From positions 1 to 21,709 of IMG/VR virus record IMGVR_UViG_3300028027_000266: 21,709 nt of DNA; one strand, given 5' to 3'. This DNA comes from a virus. A program made the position numbers and the translations under genes. Of this stretch, positions 1-6,280 are shown piece by piece. Below the pieces are notes generated by a model. That model did no database searches. It saw only the letters and a program-made list of their open reading frames with translations, and was not told where the DNA came from. Within the stretch, counting starts at the first letter, position 1. Every line of letters begins with the position of its first letter.

Positions 1-678
1 GAAGAAGAGGCAGAGGCTGAGCGTATAGCAGCAGAAGAAGAGGCCATTGCAAAGGCAAAAGCAGAGGCAGAGGCTGAAGCCCTTGCAGAAGAAGAAAGAA
101 TTGCGGAAGAGGCAGAGGCAAAAGAATTAGAAGAGGCGTTGGCTGAAGAAGAGGCTGCTGAAGAATTAAAAGAAATACTTGAAGAGGCAAAAGACGGTAA
201 AGAATTAACTGAAGAACAAAAAGAGGTTGTTGTTGAAGCATTGCTTGAAGATCTTAAGCCTGGAGAGTCAATATCAGCAGAACAAGTCCAGGCATCTGGA
301 GTTTCATATGCAGATCTACCACCTGAAACACCAATTGAAATTCGTACAGATGAAAATGGAAATGCATTAATTATTACAGCAGAGGTTGCTGCAAATGTAG
401 AATTGGTTCAAGATCCAGGAGCACTGTTAGAAGCAGTATTCACTGATCCAGGAGCAGCATTAGCAGCACTGGGAAGTATTGGTGCTGATATGACTGAGGA
501 AGAAAGAGAAGAAGCAACAGATATGGTTGTCGCAACAGTTGTTGCAACAGGAGCAGCAATAAATGCTGCAGCAGTGGCAGCAGGTGGAGCAACTGGTGGT
601 AGTACAGGTGGTGGAGGAAGTTCTGGTGGAGGCTCAGGCAGCAATTCACCAGGTTCAAGAGGAGGAAGAAAATGGTAA
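1..678 (+). CDS. 3' part of an Ala/Glu-rich, Gly-tailed phage protein (probable virion component)
   Basis: The frame is open at the left edge, so only the C-terminal 225 residues are present. Residues 1-75 are almost pure Glu/Ala with a few Lys, Arg and Ile, and look like a long helix or coiled coil. A more globular stretch follows (about 85-165) with alternating hydrophobic residues (TPIEIR, ALIITAEV). An Ala/Val-rich segment (about 180-200) leads to a Gly/Ser tail ending GSRGGRKW. The stop overlaps the next ATG. The repetitive helix and Gly-rich tail suit a phage structural or tail-associated protein, but that is inference from composition and position. TTG 139 is a possible start but not needed, because the frame continues upstream without a stop. 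Confidence 0.75.
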   Translation, partial: EEEAEAERIAAEEEAIAKAKAEAEAEALAEEERIAEEAEAKELEEALAEEEAAEELKEILEEAKDGKELTEEQKEVVVEALLEDLKPGESISAEQVQASGVSYADLPPETPIEIRTDENGNALIITAEVAANVELVQDPGALLEAVFTDPGAALAALGSIGADMTEEEREEATDMVVATVVATGAAINAAAVAAGGATGGSTGGGGSSGGGSGSNSPGSRGGRKW

Positions 679-851
679 GAATAGTAAAGAATATAATGAA
701 AGACCTAGTAGATCAGGCATGGACTCTTCTTGGAATGTTTATTGCCTGGGTTGTTTTGGACGGTAGCGCTAAGACTATTGTTGGTTATGGAATTATGGCA
801 ACCCTTGGTCTTTGGATTATCACTAGTCCTATTAGAAATAGAGAGGAGTAA
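672..851 (+). CDS. small two-helix membrane protein (holin-like)
   Basis: This 59-residue protein begins MVRIVKNIMKDL and has two hydrophobic segments, about residues 16-30 (WTLLGMFIAWVVL) and 37-50 (IVGYGIMATLGLW), with a charged C-terminus (SPIRNREE). Its ATG overlaps the end of the preceding gene, and the next gene starts 2 bases after its stop, so the three appear to be co-translated. Size and topology suit a holin or a small inner-membrane phage protein, but no sequence motif proves that role. Two more holin candidates lie in the window (854-1153 and 10788-11057). Confidence 0.75.
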   Translation: MVRIVKNIMKDLVDQAWTLLGMFIAWVVLDGSAKTIVGYGIMATLGLWIITSPIRNREE

Positions 852-853
852 AA

Positions 854-1153
854 ATGAACAGTATCACAAACATTTGGAATATTCTCATGCGTATCGTTGC
901 GGTATTTGCAGCAAATGCATTAGCAGTAATTGGTGCTGGTGCAATCGCAGGTATATCAGTAGCAAAAGCAATGACAGTAGCAGGCCTTAGCGCAGTAGCC
1001 GTAGTTGTTGAGAAGTTGGCTCGTGCATTTATGGATGACGGCAGACTCACAAGAGATGAGATCAATGCAGCATTTTCTACCACAGATAAAAATGCAAAAA
1101 CAGTGCAGGATGCAGTAGTTGAAACACGTAGAAAAAGATCAAAGATAGCATAA
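854..1153 (+). CDS. small membrane protein with charged C-terminal tail (holin candidate)
   Basis: The protein is 99 residues. Residues 12-52 form one long or two closely spaced hydrophobic helices rich in Ala, Val and Ile. The polar tail contains DDGRLTRDEINAAF and ends in a basic cluster (TRRKRSKIA). A Shine-Dalgarno sequence (GAGAGGAG, 841-848) precedes the ATG by 5 bases. The layout (N-terminal membrane hairpin, basic cytoplasmic C-terminus) matches many phage holins and comparable small actinophage membrane proteins. The function is inferred from topology only. The next gene has its own promoter, so this gene probably ends a transcription unit. Confidence 0.75.
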   Translation: MNSITNIWNILMRIVAVFAANALAVIGAGAIAGISVAKAMTVAGLSAVAVVVEKLARAFMDDGRLTRDEINAAFSTTDKNAKTVQDAVVETRRKRSKIA

Positions 1154-1173
1154 TTAAACATATTTGACCATGT

Positions 1174-1203
1174 TTGACAGCCCCTTCCAGGCAATGGTAT
1201 ACT
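1174..1203 (+). promoter_or_regulatory. sigma70-type promoter for the Ntn-hydrolase gene
   Basis: TTGACA (1174-1179) and TATACT (1198-1203) are separated by 18 bases, with a TGG extension directly before the -10. The predicted start leaves a leader of about 24 bases that contains GGGAGGGG (1219-1226), so the gene at 1234 is translated by the Shine-Dalgarno route. Confidence 0.8.
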
Positions 1204-1233
1204 TAAGTATATCTGTTTGGGAGGGGTTTCTGC

Positions 1234-1764
1234 ATGACTTGTATTGCAGTCGTTCGTGATGAAATAAATAATAAAATATACATGGCTGGTGATCGTGGTG
1301 CCTCAGATGACGGTACCATTTTAGCACTTACTAGTCCAAAGGTTTGGAAACTAGGACCCTACTTAATTGGATATGCTGGTGCTATGGATGGTGAGCGTAT
1401 TCGCTATAACTTTAATCCTTATGTTCCAGATATTAAAGATACAGATAAATTTATGCAGACTAAATTTATTAAACAACTTCGTGCATTTTATAATGATTTT
1501 TGGGTTGATACATCTAAAGATGGAGACCTTGGACTATTGATTGCAGTTCGTGGACAAATTTATGAACATAGTTCTGCAGATATGTCTTTATCTAAATATA
1601 CAGTACCATATCTTGCTATGGGTTCTGGAGCAGAATACGCATATGGATATTTAAATGCTACAGAAAAAGCAAAAGATGCAAGAAAACGTGTAGTTGGAGC
1701 AGTAAATGCTGCAATTAAGTTTAGTCCATCATGTATGGGCCCAGTTGACGTAGTAAGTCTTTAG
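1234..1764 (+). CDS. proteasome/HslV-like Ntn-hydrolase
   Basis: The 176-residue protein starts MTCIAVV. Removal of Met would expose Thr as the N-terminal nucleophile, as in HslV and proteasome beta subunits. AGDRGAS (18-24) corresponds to the family's (A/G)D.RAS loop with its catalytic Asp (D20). SPKVWKLGPYLIGYAG (34-49) carries the Lys equivalent to proteasome K33 (K36, or K35 after Met removal), followed by the usual small Gly-containing strand. Length is close to HslV (about 175) and shorter than actinobacterial proteasome beta. It has its own promoter and a strong ribosome site. The target is unknown: possibilities include virion or host protein processing, or a non-proteolytic amidohydrolase. 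Family assignment is fairly sure; function is open. Confidence 0.8.
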   Translation: MTCIAVVRDEINNKIYMAGDRGASDDGTILALTSPKVWKLGPYLIGYAGAMDGERIRYNFNPYVPDIKDTDKFMQTKFIKQLRAFYNDFWVDTSKDGDLGLLIAVRGQIYEHSSADMSLSKYTVPYLAMGSGAEYAYGYLNATEKAKDARKRVVGAVNAAIKFSPSCMGPVDVVSL

Positions 1765-1773
1765 GAGTATACT
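1745..1773 (+). promoter_or_regulatory. promoter giving a leaderless transcript of the 1780 gene
   Basis: TTGACG (1745-1750) lies 17 bases before TATACT (1768-1773) inside the end of the preceding gene. The ATG at 1780 follows the -10 after 6 bases (TTTAAT), so the predicted first transcribed base is the A of the start codon. AGGAG (1763-1767) could also serve read-through transcripts as a distant ribosome site (12 bases). Confidence 0.65.
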
Positions 1774-1779
1774 TTTAAT

Positions 1780-1971
1780 ATGCATAAAGAAGATGATATA
1801 GAAGATGCAGAGTTTGGTATCTGGTTAACAAGTGGTATTGAGCGGGGATGGATTTCAGACCCTTACTGTAACACTCATGATGGCGGATACGAATATATGG
1901 ATGAAGAAGAAGTTCAAGAATGGGAAGACGGTGGTGACCCATGTTGCCATGTAGTACGTCTAATGATATGA
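1780..1971 (+). CDS. small acidic conserved phage protein with Cys/His pairs
   Basis: This 63-residue, strongly acidic protein contains GIWLTSGIERGWISDPYC, then THDG, a run of Asp/Glu (DEEEVQEWEDGG) and DPCCHVV near the C-terminus. The spaced Cys and His residues could bind a metal, but the pattern matches no standard zinc finger I can name. Similar short proteins with DPYCxTHDG and GGDPC occur widely in actinobacteriophages as hypothetical proteins (from memory, not searched). It lies between the Ntn-hydrolase and the secreted protein, 9 bases before the latter. Function is unknown. Confidence 0.75.
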   Translation: MHKEDDIEDAEFGIWLTSGIERGWISDPYCNTHDGGYEYMDEEEVQEWEDGGDPCCHVVRLMI

Positions 1972-1980
1972 GGAGAAAAA

Positions 1981-2652
1981 ATGAAAGTTAGATCAATTAT
2001 AAGTTCAGCAGTAATGGTTGCAGCATCTGTAGTATTTATTTCAGTTGCTCCAGCACAAGCAGGAGAATGTTCAGCAGAGGATCCTTGTCAAACCTATGCT
2101 ATGGTAAATGATGCTGGGGTAGTTACAAATATCATTGTTTGTCAGCCATCAGTTTGTGGTTCTGGAACTTGGGCGGGACAAAGAGTTGTTCCACAAGTTC
2201 AAGCAAATCCTGAAACACATCAAAGTCAGGGTGGATATCTTGCAAACCCAGGATCAACCCCAATAACAGAATCTGATGGAAGATTCACTTTAACAAATGA
2301 TCAACCAATTGTTTCACAGACTACTCTAGAAGAAAATAACGTTGTTACAACTATTGAATCAACAGTCGGTCCTGGAACTCAAGAATCATTTACTTTCAAT
2401 GATACAGTTGGTCGGCCAAATGGTACACCAACTATGCGAAAAGAGCCTATGAAAAATTCTACATCGGCAACATTGTCTGTAACTGAATTGAGTAAATCAG
2501 AAACTCCAACAGTTCTTGCTAAAGAAATACTTACATTTAGTGAACGAAAGACTGAAGAGTTTGTTAAGTTAAAGGCACAAGTTGATACATTGCAAAGAAT
2601 TCTTCGCAACTGGGCAATTTTTAAGTCCAGTCTTACAGGATGGTTTTTGTAA
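1981..2652 (+). CDS. secreted phage protein with N-terminal Cys-containing domain
   Basis: The protein is 223 residues. It has a clear Sec signal peptide: basic MKVR, hydrophobic residues 6-22, and an AQA-GE cleavage site after A27. Four Cys (30, 36, 54, 59) in the first mature domain (ECSAEDPC and VCQPSVCGSG) suit disulphides formed outside the cytoplasm. The middle is Ser/Thr/Asn-rich and low in Cys, and residues about 185-223 form a helix (FVKLKAQVDTLQRILRNW) with a hydrophobic end (SLTGWFL). GAGGAG precedes the ATG. It may act at the cell envelope during infection or lysis, or sit on the virion. No enzymatic motif is visible. Confidence 0.75.
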   Translation: MKVRSIISSAVMVAASVVFISVAPAQAGECSAEDPCQTYAMVNDAGVVTNIIVCQPSVCGSGTWAGQRVVPQVQANPETHQSQGGYLANPGSTPITESDGRFTLTNDQPIVSQTTLEENNVVTTIESTVGPGTQESFTFNDTVGRPNGTPTMRKEPMKNSTSATLSVTELSKSETPTVLAKEILTFSERKTEEFVKLKAQVDTLQRILRNWAIFKSSLTGWFL

Positions 2653-2661
2653 TATAGGTTT

Positions 2662-2737
2662 TGGGCTGTAACTCAGTTGGTAGAGTGGCGAACTGTTAAT
2701 TCGCAAGTCGTAGGATCGAGGCCTACCAGCCCAGCCA
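2662..2737 (+). tRNA. tRNA-Asn(GTT), CCA encoded
   Basis: A full cloverleaf folds. The acceptor TGGGCTG pairs perfectly with CAGCCCA, and the D-arm is ACTC...GAGT with GG in the loop. The anticodon stem GCGAA/TTCGC holds loop CTGTTAA (anticodon GTT at 2695-2697), and the T-stem is GTAGG/CCTAC. Discriminator G and an encoded CCA (2735-2737) follow, as expected for Asn. Confidence 0.93.
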
Positions 2738-2738
2738 A

Positions 2739-2812
2739 GCGAATATTGCATAGTGGTAGTGCGTAACCTTGCCAAGGTTAATGTGCGAGTTCGATTCTCG
2801 CTATTCGCTCCA
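2739..2812 (+). tRNA. tRNA-Gly(GCC), CCA encoded
   Basis: It starts one base after tRNA-Asn. The acceptor GCGAATA pairs with TATTCGC, the D-stem is GCAT/GTGC, the anticodon stem TAACC/GGTTA holds loop TTGCCAA (anticodon GCC, 2771-2773), and the T-loop is canonical TTCGATT. Discriminator T and CCA (2810-2812) are encoded. The Hsp20 promoter lies just beyond its 3' end. Confidence 0.95.
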
Positions 2813-2817
2813 AAGTT

Positions 2818-2826
2818 TGGTATAAT
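2818..2826 (+). promoter_or_regulatory. extended -10 promoter for hsp20
   Basis: TGG-TATAAT is a consensus extended -10. No good -35 is visible because that position falls in the tRNA-Gly 3' half. The block TTTGGTATAATAGTA is almost identical to the endolysin promoter core TTTGGTATACTAGTA at 3353-3367. A leader of about 50 bases with GAAAGGGG (2870-2877) precedes the hsp20 ATG. Confidence 0.65.
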
Positions 2827-2883
2827 AGTACTGTATCTGCCTACGGGGGATACATTAACTTATTCGCTTGAAAGGGGAATAAT

Positions 2884-3300
2884 ATGGTAACAAAGTACGC
2901 TATGGATCTATTTAATGATCCCTTTTTTATTGGCTTCAACAGAGAGTTGAGTCGCCTAAATACAGCACATAAAACAAACTCACAGTCATACCCTCCGTAT
3001 GATCTTATCAAACTGGATGAAGATACATACAAGATTTCACTGGCTGTCGCTGGGTTTTCAAAGGACAATATTGATGTTTTAGTAGATAATGGAACATTAA
3101 TTATCAAGGGTGAGATTGTTGAAGTGACAGATGTAGAGGTAGTTCACAAGGGAATCGCAGGAAGAAAGTTTGTAAGATCTTTTGCACTGGGAGAGTACAT
3201 GGAAGTAACATCTGCAGAACTTAAGGATGGTATGCTACATGTTAATGTAGTACGCATTGTTCCTGAAGAAAAAAAGCCTAAGTCTATTAAGATAAAGTAA
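2884..3300 (+). CDS. Hsp20/alpha-crystallin small heat-shock protein
   Basis: The protein is 138 residues, usual for the IbpA/Hsp20 family. After a Phe-rich N-terminal arm (DLFNDPFFIGF) comes an alpha-crystallin domain at about 37-128: YDLIKLDEDTYKISLAVAGF, then ENID-like KDNIDV, LIIKGE, a basic RKFVRSF strand and the diagnostic GMLHVNV (116-122) before a Lys-rich C-terminus. Such proteins are ATP-independent holdases that keep unfolded proteins soluble, and they are common in cyanophages and other aquatic phages. A role in virion protein folding or in heat and assembly stress is inferred. It has its own promoter and a good ribosome site. Confidence 0.92.
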   Translation: MVTKYAMDLFNDPFFIGFNRELSRLNTAHKTNSQSYPPYDLIKLDEDTYKISLAVAGFSKDNIDVLVDNGTLIIKGEIVEVTDVEVVHKGIAGRKFVRSFALGEYMEVTSAELKDGMLHVNVVRIVPEEKKPKSIKIK

Positions 3301-3334
3301 TATCTAGGCTAATCTTTAAAACAACCTGAGCATG

Positions 3335-3363
3335 TTGCAAAAAGGCTCATTCTTTGGTATACT
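3335..3363 (+). promoter_or_regulatory. promoter of the endolysin operon
   Basis: TTGCAA (3335-3340) and TATACT (3358-3363) are 17 bases apart, with TGG directly before the -10. A leader of about 20 bases contains TTAGGAGG (3378-3385) before the ATG at 3390. Overlapping genes follow almost continuously to 11057, so this could be the main promoter of that stretch. Confidence 0.8.
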
Positions 3364-3389
3364 AGTAATACAAAACTTAGGAGGTTTTT

Positions 3390-4184
3390 ATGGCTGTCAA
3401 AGGCTCATTAGAAGCAATTATAGAAGTTGCAAAGAAAGAAGTTGGTACCATTGAAGGTCCAAAAGATAACGAAACAAAATATGGCAAGTGGACAGGTGCT
3501 AACTTTCAGCCATGGTGTCAGTCATTTGTTTCATGGACTGCATTTACATCAGGACTAGATCCAAAGAAGTATCCAAAGTCTGCATCAACAGTTGCAGCAG
3601 CAGATTGGTTTAAGAAGAATAACCGTTGGGCAGATGCTCGTAATGATGATCCAACTCCAGGGGATTGGATTTATTTTGATTTTCCAGATGATGGTGTAAA
3701 TCGTATTTCACATGTCGGTCTTTGCATTAAGAATAATGGAGACGGTACTATTCAAGTTATTGAGGGAAACACATCTGGAACTGCAAAGGGAGACCAGCGC
3801 AATGGCGGAATGTGTGTAGAGAAGACTCGTGCTTATGTAAAGAATAAGAAGGGTATCCTTAACGCTGTAGTTGGTTGGGGTCGACCAGTTTATACTGGAG
3901 AAGAAAATGCTCCATTGCTTTCTAAGGCTGGAACTGTTGCAGAGCCAGTTAAGTCTGCAGTAAAGCCAACAGTAAAGAAGCCAATAGCCTTTAAGCCGCT
4001 TAAGGCTGGATCAAAGGGTGAATCAGTCAAAATGATTCAAAAGTTTCTTAGCCTAAAAGTAGATGGAGATTTTGGTTCAGGTACTGCAAAGGCAGTTCAA
4101 GACTTCCAAAAAAAGGCAGGGATTCCAGTAACAGGAGTTGTTGATCAAAAAACACTCAAGTTAATAAAAGAAAGCAGAGGATAA
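3390..4184 (+). CDS. endolysin: CHAP/NlpC-like peptidase with C-terminal peptidoglycan-binding domain
   Basis: The protein is 264 residues. The catalytic part (about 1-165) has WCQSFVSW with nucleophile C43, PGDWIYFDF, SHVGLC with general base H108, and VIEGNTS with a polar third residue near 125-127. This order and spacing fit CHAP or NlpC/P60 cysteine peptidases that cut peptidoglycan peptide or amide bonds. A linker rich in Pro, Lys and Val (about 170-198) leads to a PG_binding_1 domain (about 200-262; GSKGESVKMIQKFL, VDGDFGSGTAKAVQDFQ). No signal peptide is present, so release would need a holin. It shares TAATG with the next gene. Confidence 0.9.
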   Translation: MAVKGSLEAIIEVAKKEVGTIEGPKDNETKYGKWTGANFQPWCQSFVSWTAFTSGLDPKKYPKSASTVAAADWFKKNNRWADARNDDPTPGDWIYFDFPDDGVNRISHVGLCIKNNGDGTIQVIEGNTSGTAKGDQRNGGMCVEKTRAYVKNKKGILNAVVGWGRPVYTGEENAPLLSKAGTVAEPVKSAVKPTVKKPIAFKPLKAGSKGESVKMIQKFLSLKVDGDFGSGTAKAVQDFQKKAGIPVTGVVDQKTLKLIKESRG

Positions 4185-4819
4185 TGATTAACACAGATAG
4201 TATTGAACTAATAAAGCCAACAGAGATTATTGGTGGATGCATTTCTATTTATAGAAATATTTGGGAAAATCCAAATGAAACAATTGAACAGATAGAAGCA
4301 TACAGCAATAATCCTAATGCTAAATATCCTTTTAAAAATGCATTAAACATTGAAGGACAAAGAATAACAAATAGAACTAATGAGGATATGTCTCTAACTG
4401 CCGCTGCTTCAGATGATGAAGTAATGAAGTCTTTATCAGATAGATTTTTTAAAACAGCCTGGTCAACAGCAATTGGGTATAACGAATACTATGAACTAGA
4501 AGAGCAGACATATTTTATAGAAGGTTTTAATATTTTAAAGTATCAAACAGGTACAGAGTATAAAGGACACTACGATGGTGGTAGTAAAAGTGGTAGATCA
4601 ATTTCTCCAATTCTATATTTAAATGATAACTACGAAGGTGGAGAACTTGAGTTTGTTAATTTTGGCATTAAGATTAAGCCAGAAGCAGGAATGCTTGTAT
4701 TGTTTCCAGCAACATTTCCATATAAACATATCGCTCACCCAGTAACCTCTGGAACAAAATATGCAATAGTAACTTGGCTACAAGATAGGCCACAAGATAC
4801 TTTAATGACTCAGATCTAG
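4184..4819 (+). CDS. 2-oxoglutarate/Fe(II)-dependent oxygenase (prolyl-4-hydroxylase type)
   Basis: The protein is 211 residues. The C-terminal half has the double-stranded beta-helix signature: YKGHYDGG supplies the HxD iron ligands (H129, D131), YLNDNYEGGELEF is the typical P4H strand pair, and HPVTSGTKYAIVTWL supplies the distal His (H185) and the 2-oxoglutarate-binding basic residue (K192). Family members hydroxylate protein side chains, commonly proline, and many aquatic phages carry them. The substrate here is unknown. The start codon overlaps the endolysin stop, so the two are translationally coupled, which is an unusual partnership. Confidence 0.88.
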   Translation: MINTDSIELIKPTEIIGGCISIYRNIWENPNETIEQIEAYSNNPNAKYPFKNALNIEGQRITNRTNEDMSLTAAASDDEVMKSLSDRFFKTAWSTAIGYNEYYELEEQTYFIEGFNILKYQTGTEYKGHYDGGSKSGRSISPILYLNDNYEGGELEFVNFGIKIKPEAGMLVLFPATFPYKHIAHPVTSGTKYAIVTWLQDRPQDTLMTQI

Positions 4820-4827
4820 AGTTCTAT

Positions 4828-5016
4828 ATGCCAGTGTATGAATATAACTGCAGCGGTTCTTGTGAAGGAGTTGTAAATAAAGTTCGAGGTATTTCTGAAA
4901 ACGACCCAGGGTATGATTGCGAAACTTGCAATCTACCGCTGGTTCGTATATACTCTACTATAGGAGCAGTTTTTAACGGCAGTGGCTTTTATGTCACAGA
5001 CAATAGAAAGAAGTAG
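4828..5016 (+). CDS. FmdB-type zinc-ribbon protein
   Basis: The 62-residue protein starts MPVYEYNCSGSCEG, close to the MPxYEYxC..C start of the FmdB/CxxC_CXXC regulatory domain. A second pair CETCNLPL completes a four-Cys zinc ribbon, followed by the family's tail (VRIYSTIGAVFNGSGFYVTD). The first knuckle reads C-x3-C, one residue wider than usual. Members are small and often annotated as putative regulators, and they are frequent in actinobacteria and their phages. No DNA-binding evidence is visible beyond the zinc motif. Confidence 0.85.
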   Translation: MPVYEYNCSGSCEGVVNKVRGISENDPGYDCETCNLPLVRIYSTIGAVFNGSGFYVTDNRKK

Positions 5017-5023
5017 TATACTT

Positions 5024-5278
5024 ATGTTTACAATGATTAAAGAAAAAACTGAAGTTGATGGATGGATTCTTGGAGCAACAGATCGCTGTGATTCATGTGC
5101 AGCAGAAGCACTTGTCAAGGTAACTGGTTTAAACGGTGATTTAATGTTTTGTGGTCACCACTATAATAAGATTATAGATAATCCAGAAGGTTACGCTAAA
5201 ATGATGGCATTTATGATTACCATTATTGATGAACGTGACAAACTAATTGAAAACAAAGCAAAAGGAAAAGACTACTAA
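5024..5278 (+). CDS. DUF7455-like small zinc protein
   Basis: I place the start at ATG 5024, giving 84 residues; the frame is open back to 4982 but that would overlap the FmdB-like gene. After an N-terminal arm comes DRCDSCAAEALVKVT and then LMFCGHHYNK, so CxxC plus CxHH can bind zinc, followed by a helix (MMAFMITIIDERDKL). This C-x2-C...F-C-G-H-H arrangement is typical of a short protein found throughout actinophages and actinobacteria (DUF7455, from memory). Its stop shares TAATG with the nuclease start. Function is unknown. Confidence 0.78.
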   Translation: MFTMIKEKTEVDGWILGATDRCDSCAAEALVKVTGLNGDLMFCGHHYNKIIDNPEGYAKMMAFMITIIDERDKLIENKAKGKDY

Positions 5279-5685
5279 TGTATGAATACTATGTAAGAAA
5301 AGTAGAGAATGTTGTAGATGGAGACACCATTGACGTTCTTATTGATTTAGGGTTTGATATCCTATTTGCATCTCGTGTAAGATTGGCTGGTATTGATACC
5401 CCTGAGTCTCGCACAAAAGATCTTGCTGAGAAGGCCCTTGGTCTTGAAGCCAAGGAGTACCTAAAGAAGTCTCTCAAGGATGCTAAGTCTGTTGTTATTA
5501 AGACTGAAAAAATGGACTCATCTGAAAAGTATGGTCGCATTTTGGGTTGGGTATACGTAGATGGCAATACCGTATCTCTTAATGACATTATGATCAATGA
5601 TGGCTATGCATGGGGATACCTTGGAGATACTAAGGTTAAAGACTTTGCCGCTCTTAAAAAGGCTAGAGCAAAATCAGGTAAATGA
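5278..5685 (+). CDS. staphylococcal-nuclease-like (SNase/thermonuclease) protein
   Basis: The protein is 135 residues and consists of the SNase OB-fold alone. Motifs in order: VVDGDTIDV (Ca-binding Asp and Thr, 12-20), VRLAGIDTPES (catalytic R35, then D40, T41, E43), EKYGRILGWV (second catalytic Arg, R87) and LNDIMINDGYAW. All active-site residues are present, so it should be an active Ca-dependent nuclease. No signal peptide is visible, so it would act in the cytoplasm, for example on host DNA or RNA, or be released at lysis. Its end overlaps the thioredoxin start (ATGA). Confidence 0.93.
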   Translation: MYEYYVRKVENVVDGDTIDVLIDLGFDILFASRVRLAGIDTPESRTKDLAEKALGLEAKEYLKKSLKDAKSVVIKTEKMDSSEKYGRILGWVYVDGNTVSLNDIMINDGYAWGYLGDTKVKDFAALKKARAKSGK

Positions 5686-5936
5686 ACCATATATTTTATT
5701 TTACTGCTGACTGGTGCAATCCCTGTAAAAAGACAAGACCTATTGTTGAAGAACTAAATCGTGAATCATCAGAGGTCAGATTTCAAATAATTGATGTTGA
5801 CATTGAGGGCGAACTGGCTAGAGGGTTTGGTATTAAATCTATTCCAACATTTATAGTAATTCAAGATGGGCAAGAGATTAAAAGAGCCACTGGGGCACAA
5901 ACAAGAGAGCAACTAGAGGGGCTAATGAAACTGTGA
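5682..5936 (+). CDS. thioredoxin-like protein
   Basis: At 84 residues this is a minimal thioredoxin fold. It has FTADWCNPCKK with active-site Cys 12 and 15 (WCNPC rather than the usual WCGPC), the central strand FQIIDVDIE, and the cis-Pro motif IKSIPTFIVI (P55) followed by DGQEIKRATGA. It should be a cytoplasmic dithiol reductant or glutaredoxin-size thioredoxin. Phage thioredoxins often serve ribonucleotide reductase or a polymerase, but neither partner is in this window. It overlaps the SNase by ATGA and the next gene by GTGA. Confidence 0.92.
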   Translation: MNHIFYFTADWCNPCKKTRPIVEELNRESSEVRFQIIDVDIEGELARGFGIKSIPTFIVIQDGQEIKRATGAQTREQLEGLMKL

Positions 5937-6268
5937 GCAATGAAGAAGATAGCCTTATTGATGATTTGATTTTAGCAGGTGGGCTAGAAATTTCAGGTAT
6001 AGATGAAAAAAGTGGAGAATTCTTATACACTATTACTAACAAGATGAAAGATCTCATGCCTGAACTATATGAAGACCACCTGGCCCACGTTAATGAAGAG
6101 GTTATGAAGTTGTGGGAAAAAGGATTTGTTAATGTTGACATGATGAGTGAAGATCCACTTGTTACCCTTACAGAAAAAGCATATGATATTAATGAGATTT
6201 CTAAACTAAACAAAGAGGAATTGTGGTCATTAGAAGAAATTAAGCGCATGCTTGGTCCTAAAGTCTGA
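5933..6268 (+). CDS. conserved phage protein of unknown function
   Basis: The 111-residue acidic protein starts at GTG 5933, whose GTGA overlaps the thioredoxin stop. Its sequence (DDLILAGGLEISGID, EFLYTITNKMKDLMPEL, VMKLWEKGFVNVDM) reads as a compact alpha-helical protein with a short beta hairpin. Comparable proteins occur in actinophages and other aquatic phages near virion genes, but I know of no assigned role. Its stop codon TGA forms the TG of the extended -10 of the following gene. Confidence 0.75.
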   Translation: MSNEEDSLIDDLILAGGLEISGIDEKSGEFLYTITNKMKDLMPELYEDHLAHVNEEVMKLWEKGFVNVDMMSEDPLVTLTEKAYDINEISKLNKEELWSLEEIKRMLGPKV

Positions 6269-6274
6269 TATAAT
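6266..6274 (+). promoter_or_regulatory. extended -10 promoter, leaderless start at 6281
   Basis: TGA-TATAAT lies exactly 6 bases before the ATG at 6281, so the message probably begins at the start codon. No convincing -35 is present (GCATGC at that position), so the TGN extension must compensate. Confidence 0.6.
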
Positions 6275-6280
6275 CGTAGT

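Noticed and set aside
1-180. GAAGAAGAGGCAGAG-type repeats as a CRISPR or DNA-level tandem array
   Set aside because: The period follows Glu/Ala codons without regular spacers; it is a low-complexity coding stretch.
408-644. Pro-rich minus-strand frames in 408-658
   Set aside because: They are antisense shadows of the Ala/Gly-rich plus-strand gene; composition mirrors GCA and GGT codons and there is no ribosome site.
563-990. Plus-strand frames 563-766 and 730-990
   Set aside because: They lie out of frame with the better-supported membrane genes at 672 and 854, which have proper spacing and coherent hydrophobic helices.
2569-2775. Minus-strand frame across the tRNA genes
   Set aside because: It covers tRNA-Asn and part of tRNA-Gly antisense; no start signal or recognisable protein.
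2841-3107. Minus-strand frame opposite hsp20
   Set aside because: The plus-strand Hsp20 reading is unambiguous, so this is an antisense shadow.
3275-3310. Inverted repeat AGCCTA / TAGGCT after hsp20 as a terminator
   Set aside because: The stem is only 6 bp with a 24-base loop and there is no adjacent T tract.
3327-3349. TGAGC / GCTCA hairpin across the endolysin -35
   Set aside because: Only five base pairs; no T tract and no second copy elsewhere to support an operator.
5017-5022. TATACT one base before ATG 5024 as a leaderless promoter
   Set aside because: Spacing of 1 base (or 10 to the next ATG) does not fit the 6-base rule, and neither a TGN extension nor a -35 is present.
5289-5597. 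Minus-strand frame opposite the SNase gene
   Set aside because: The plus strand encodes a complete SNase with all active-site residues; the antisense frame is a by-product of its codon use.
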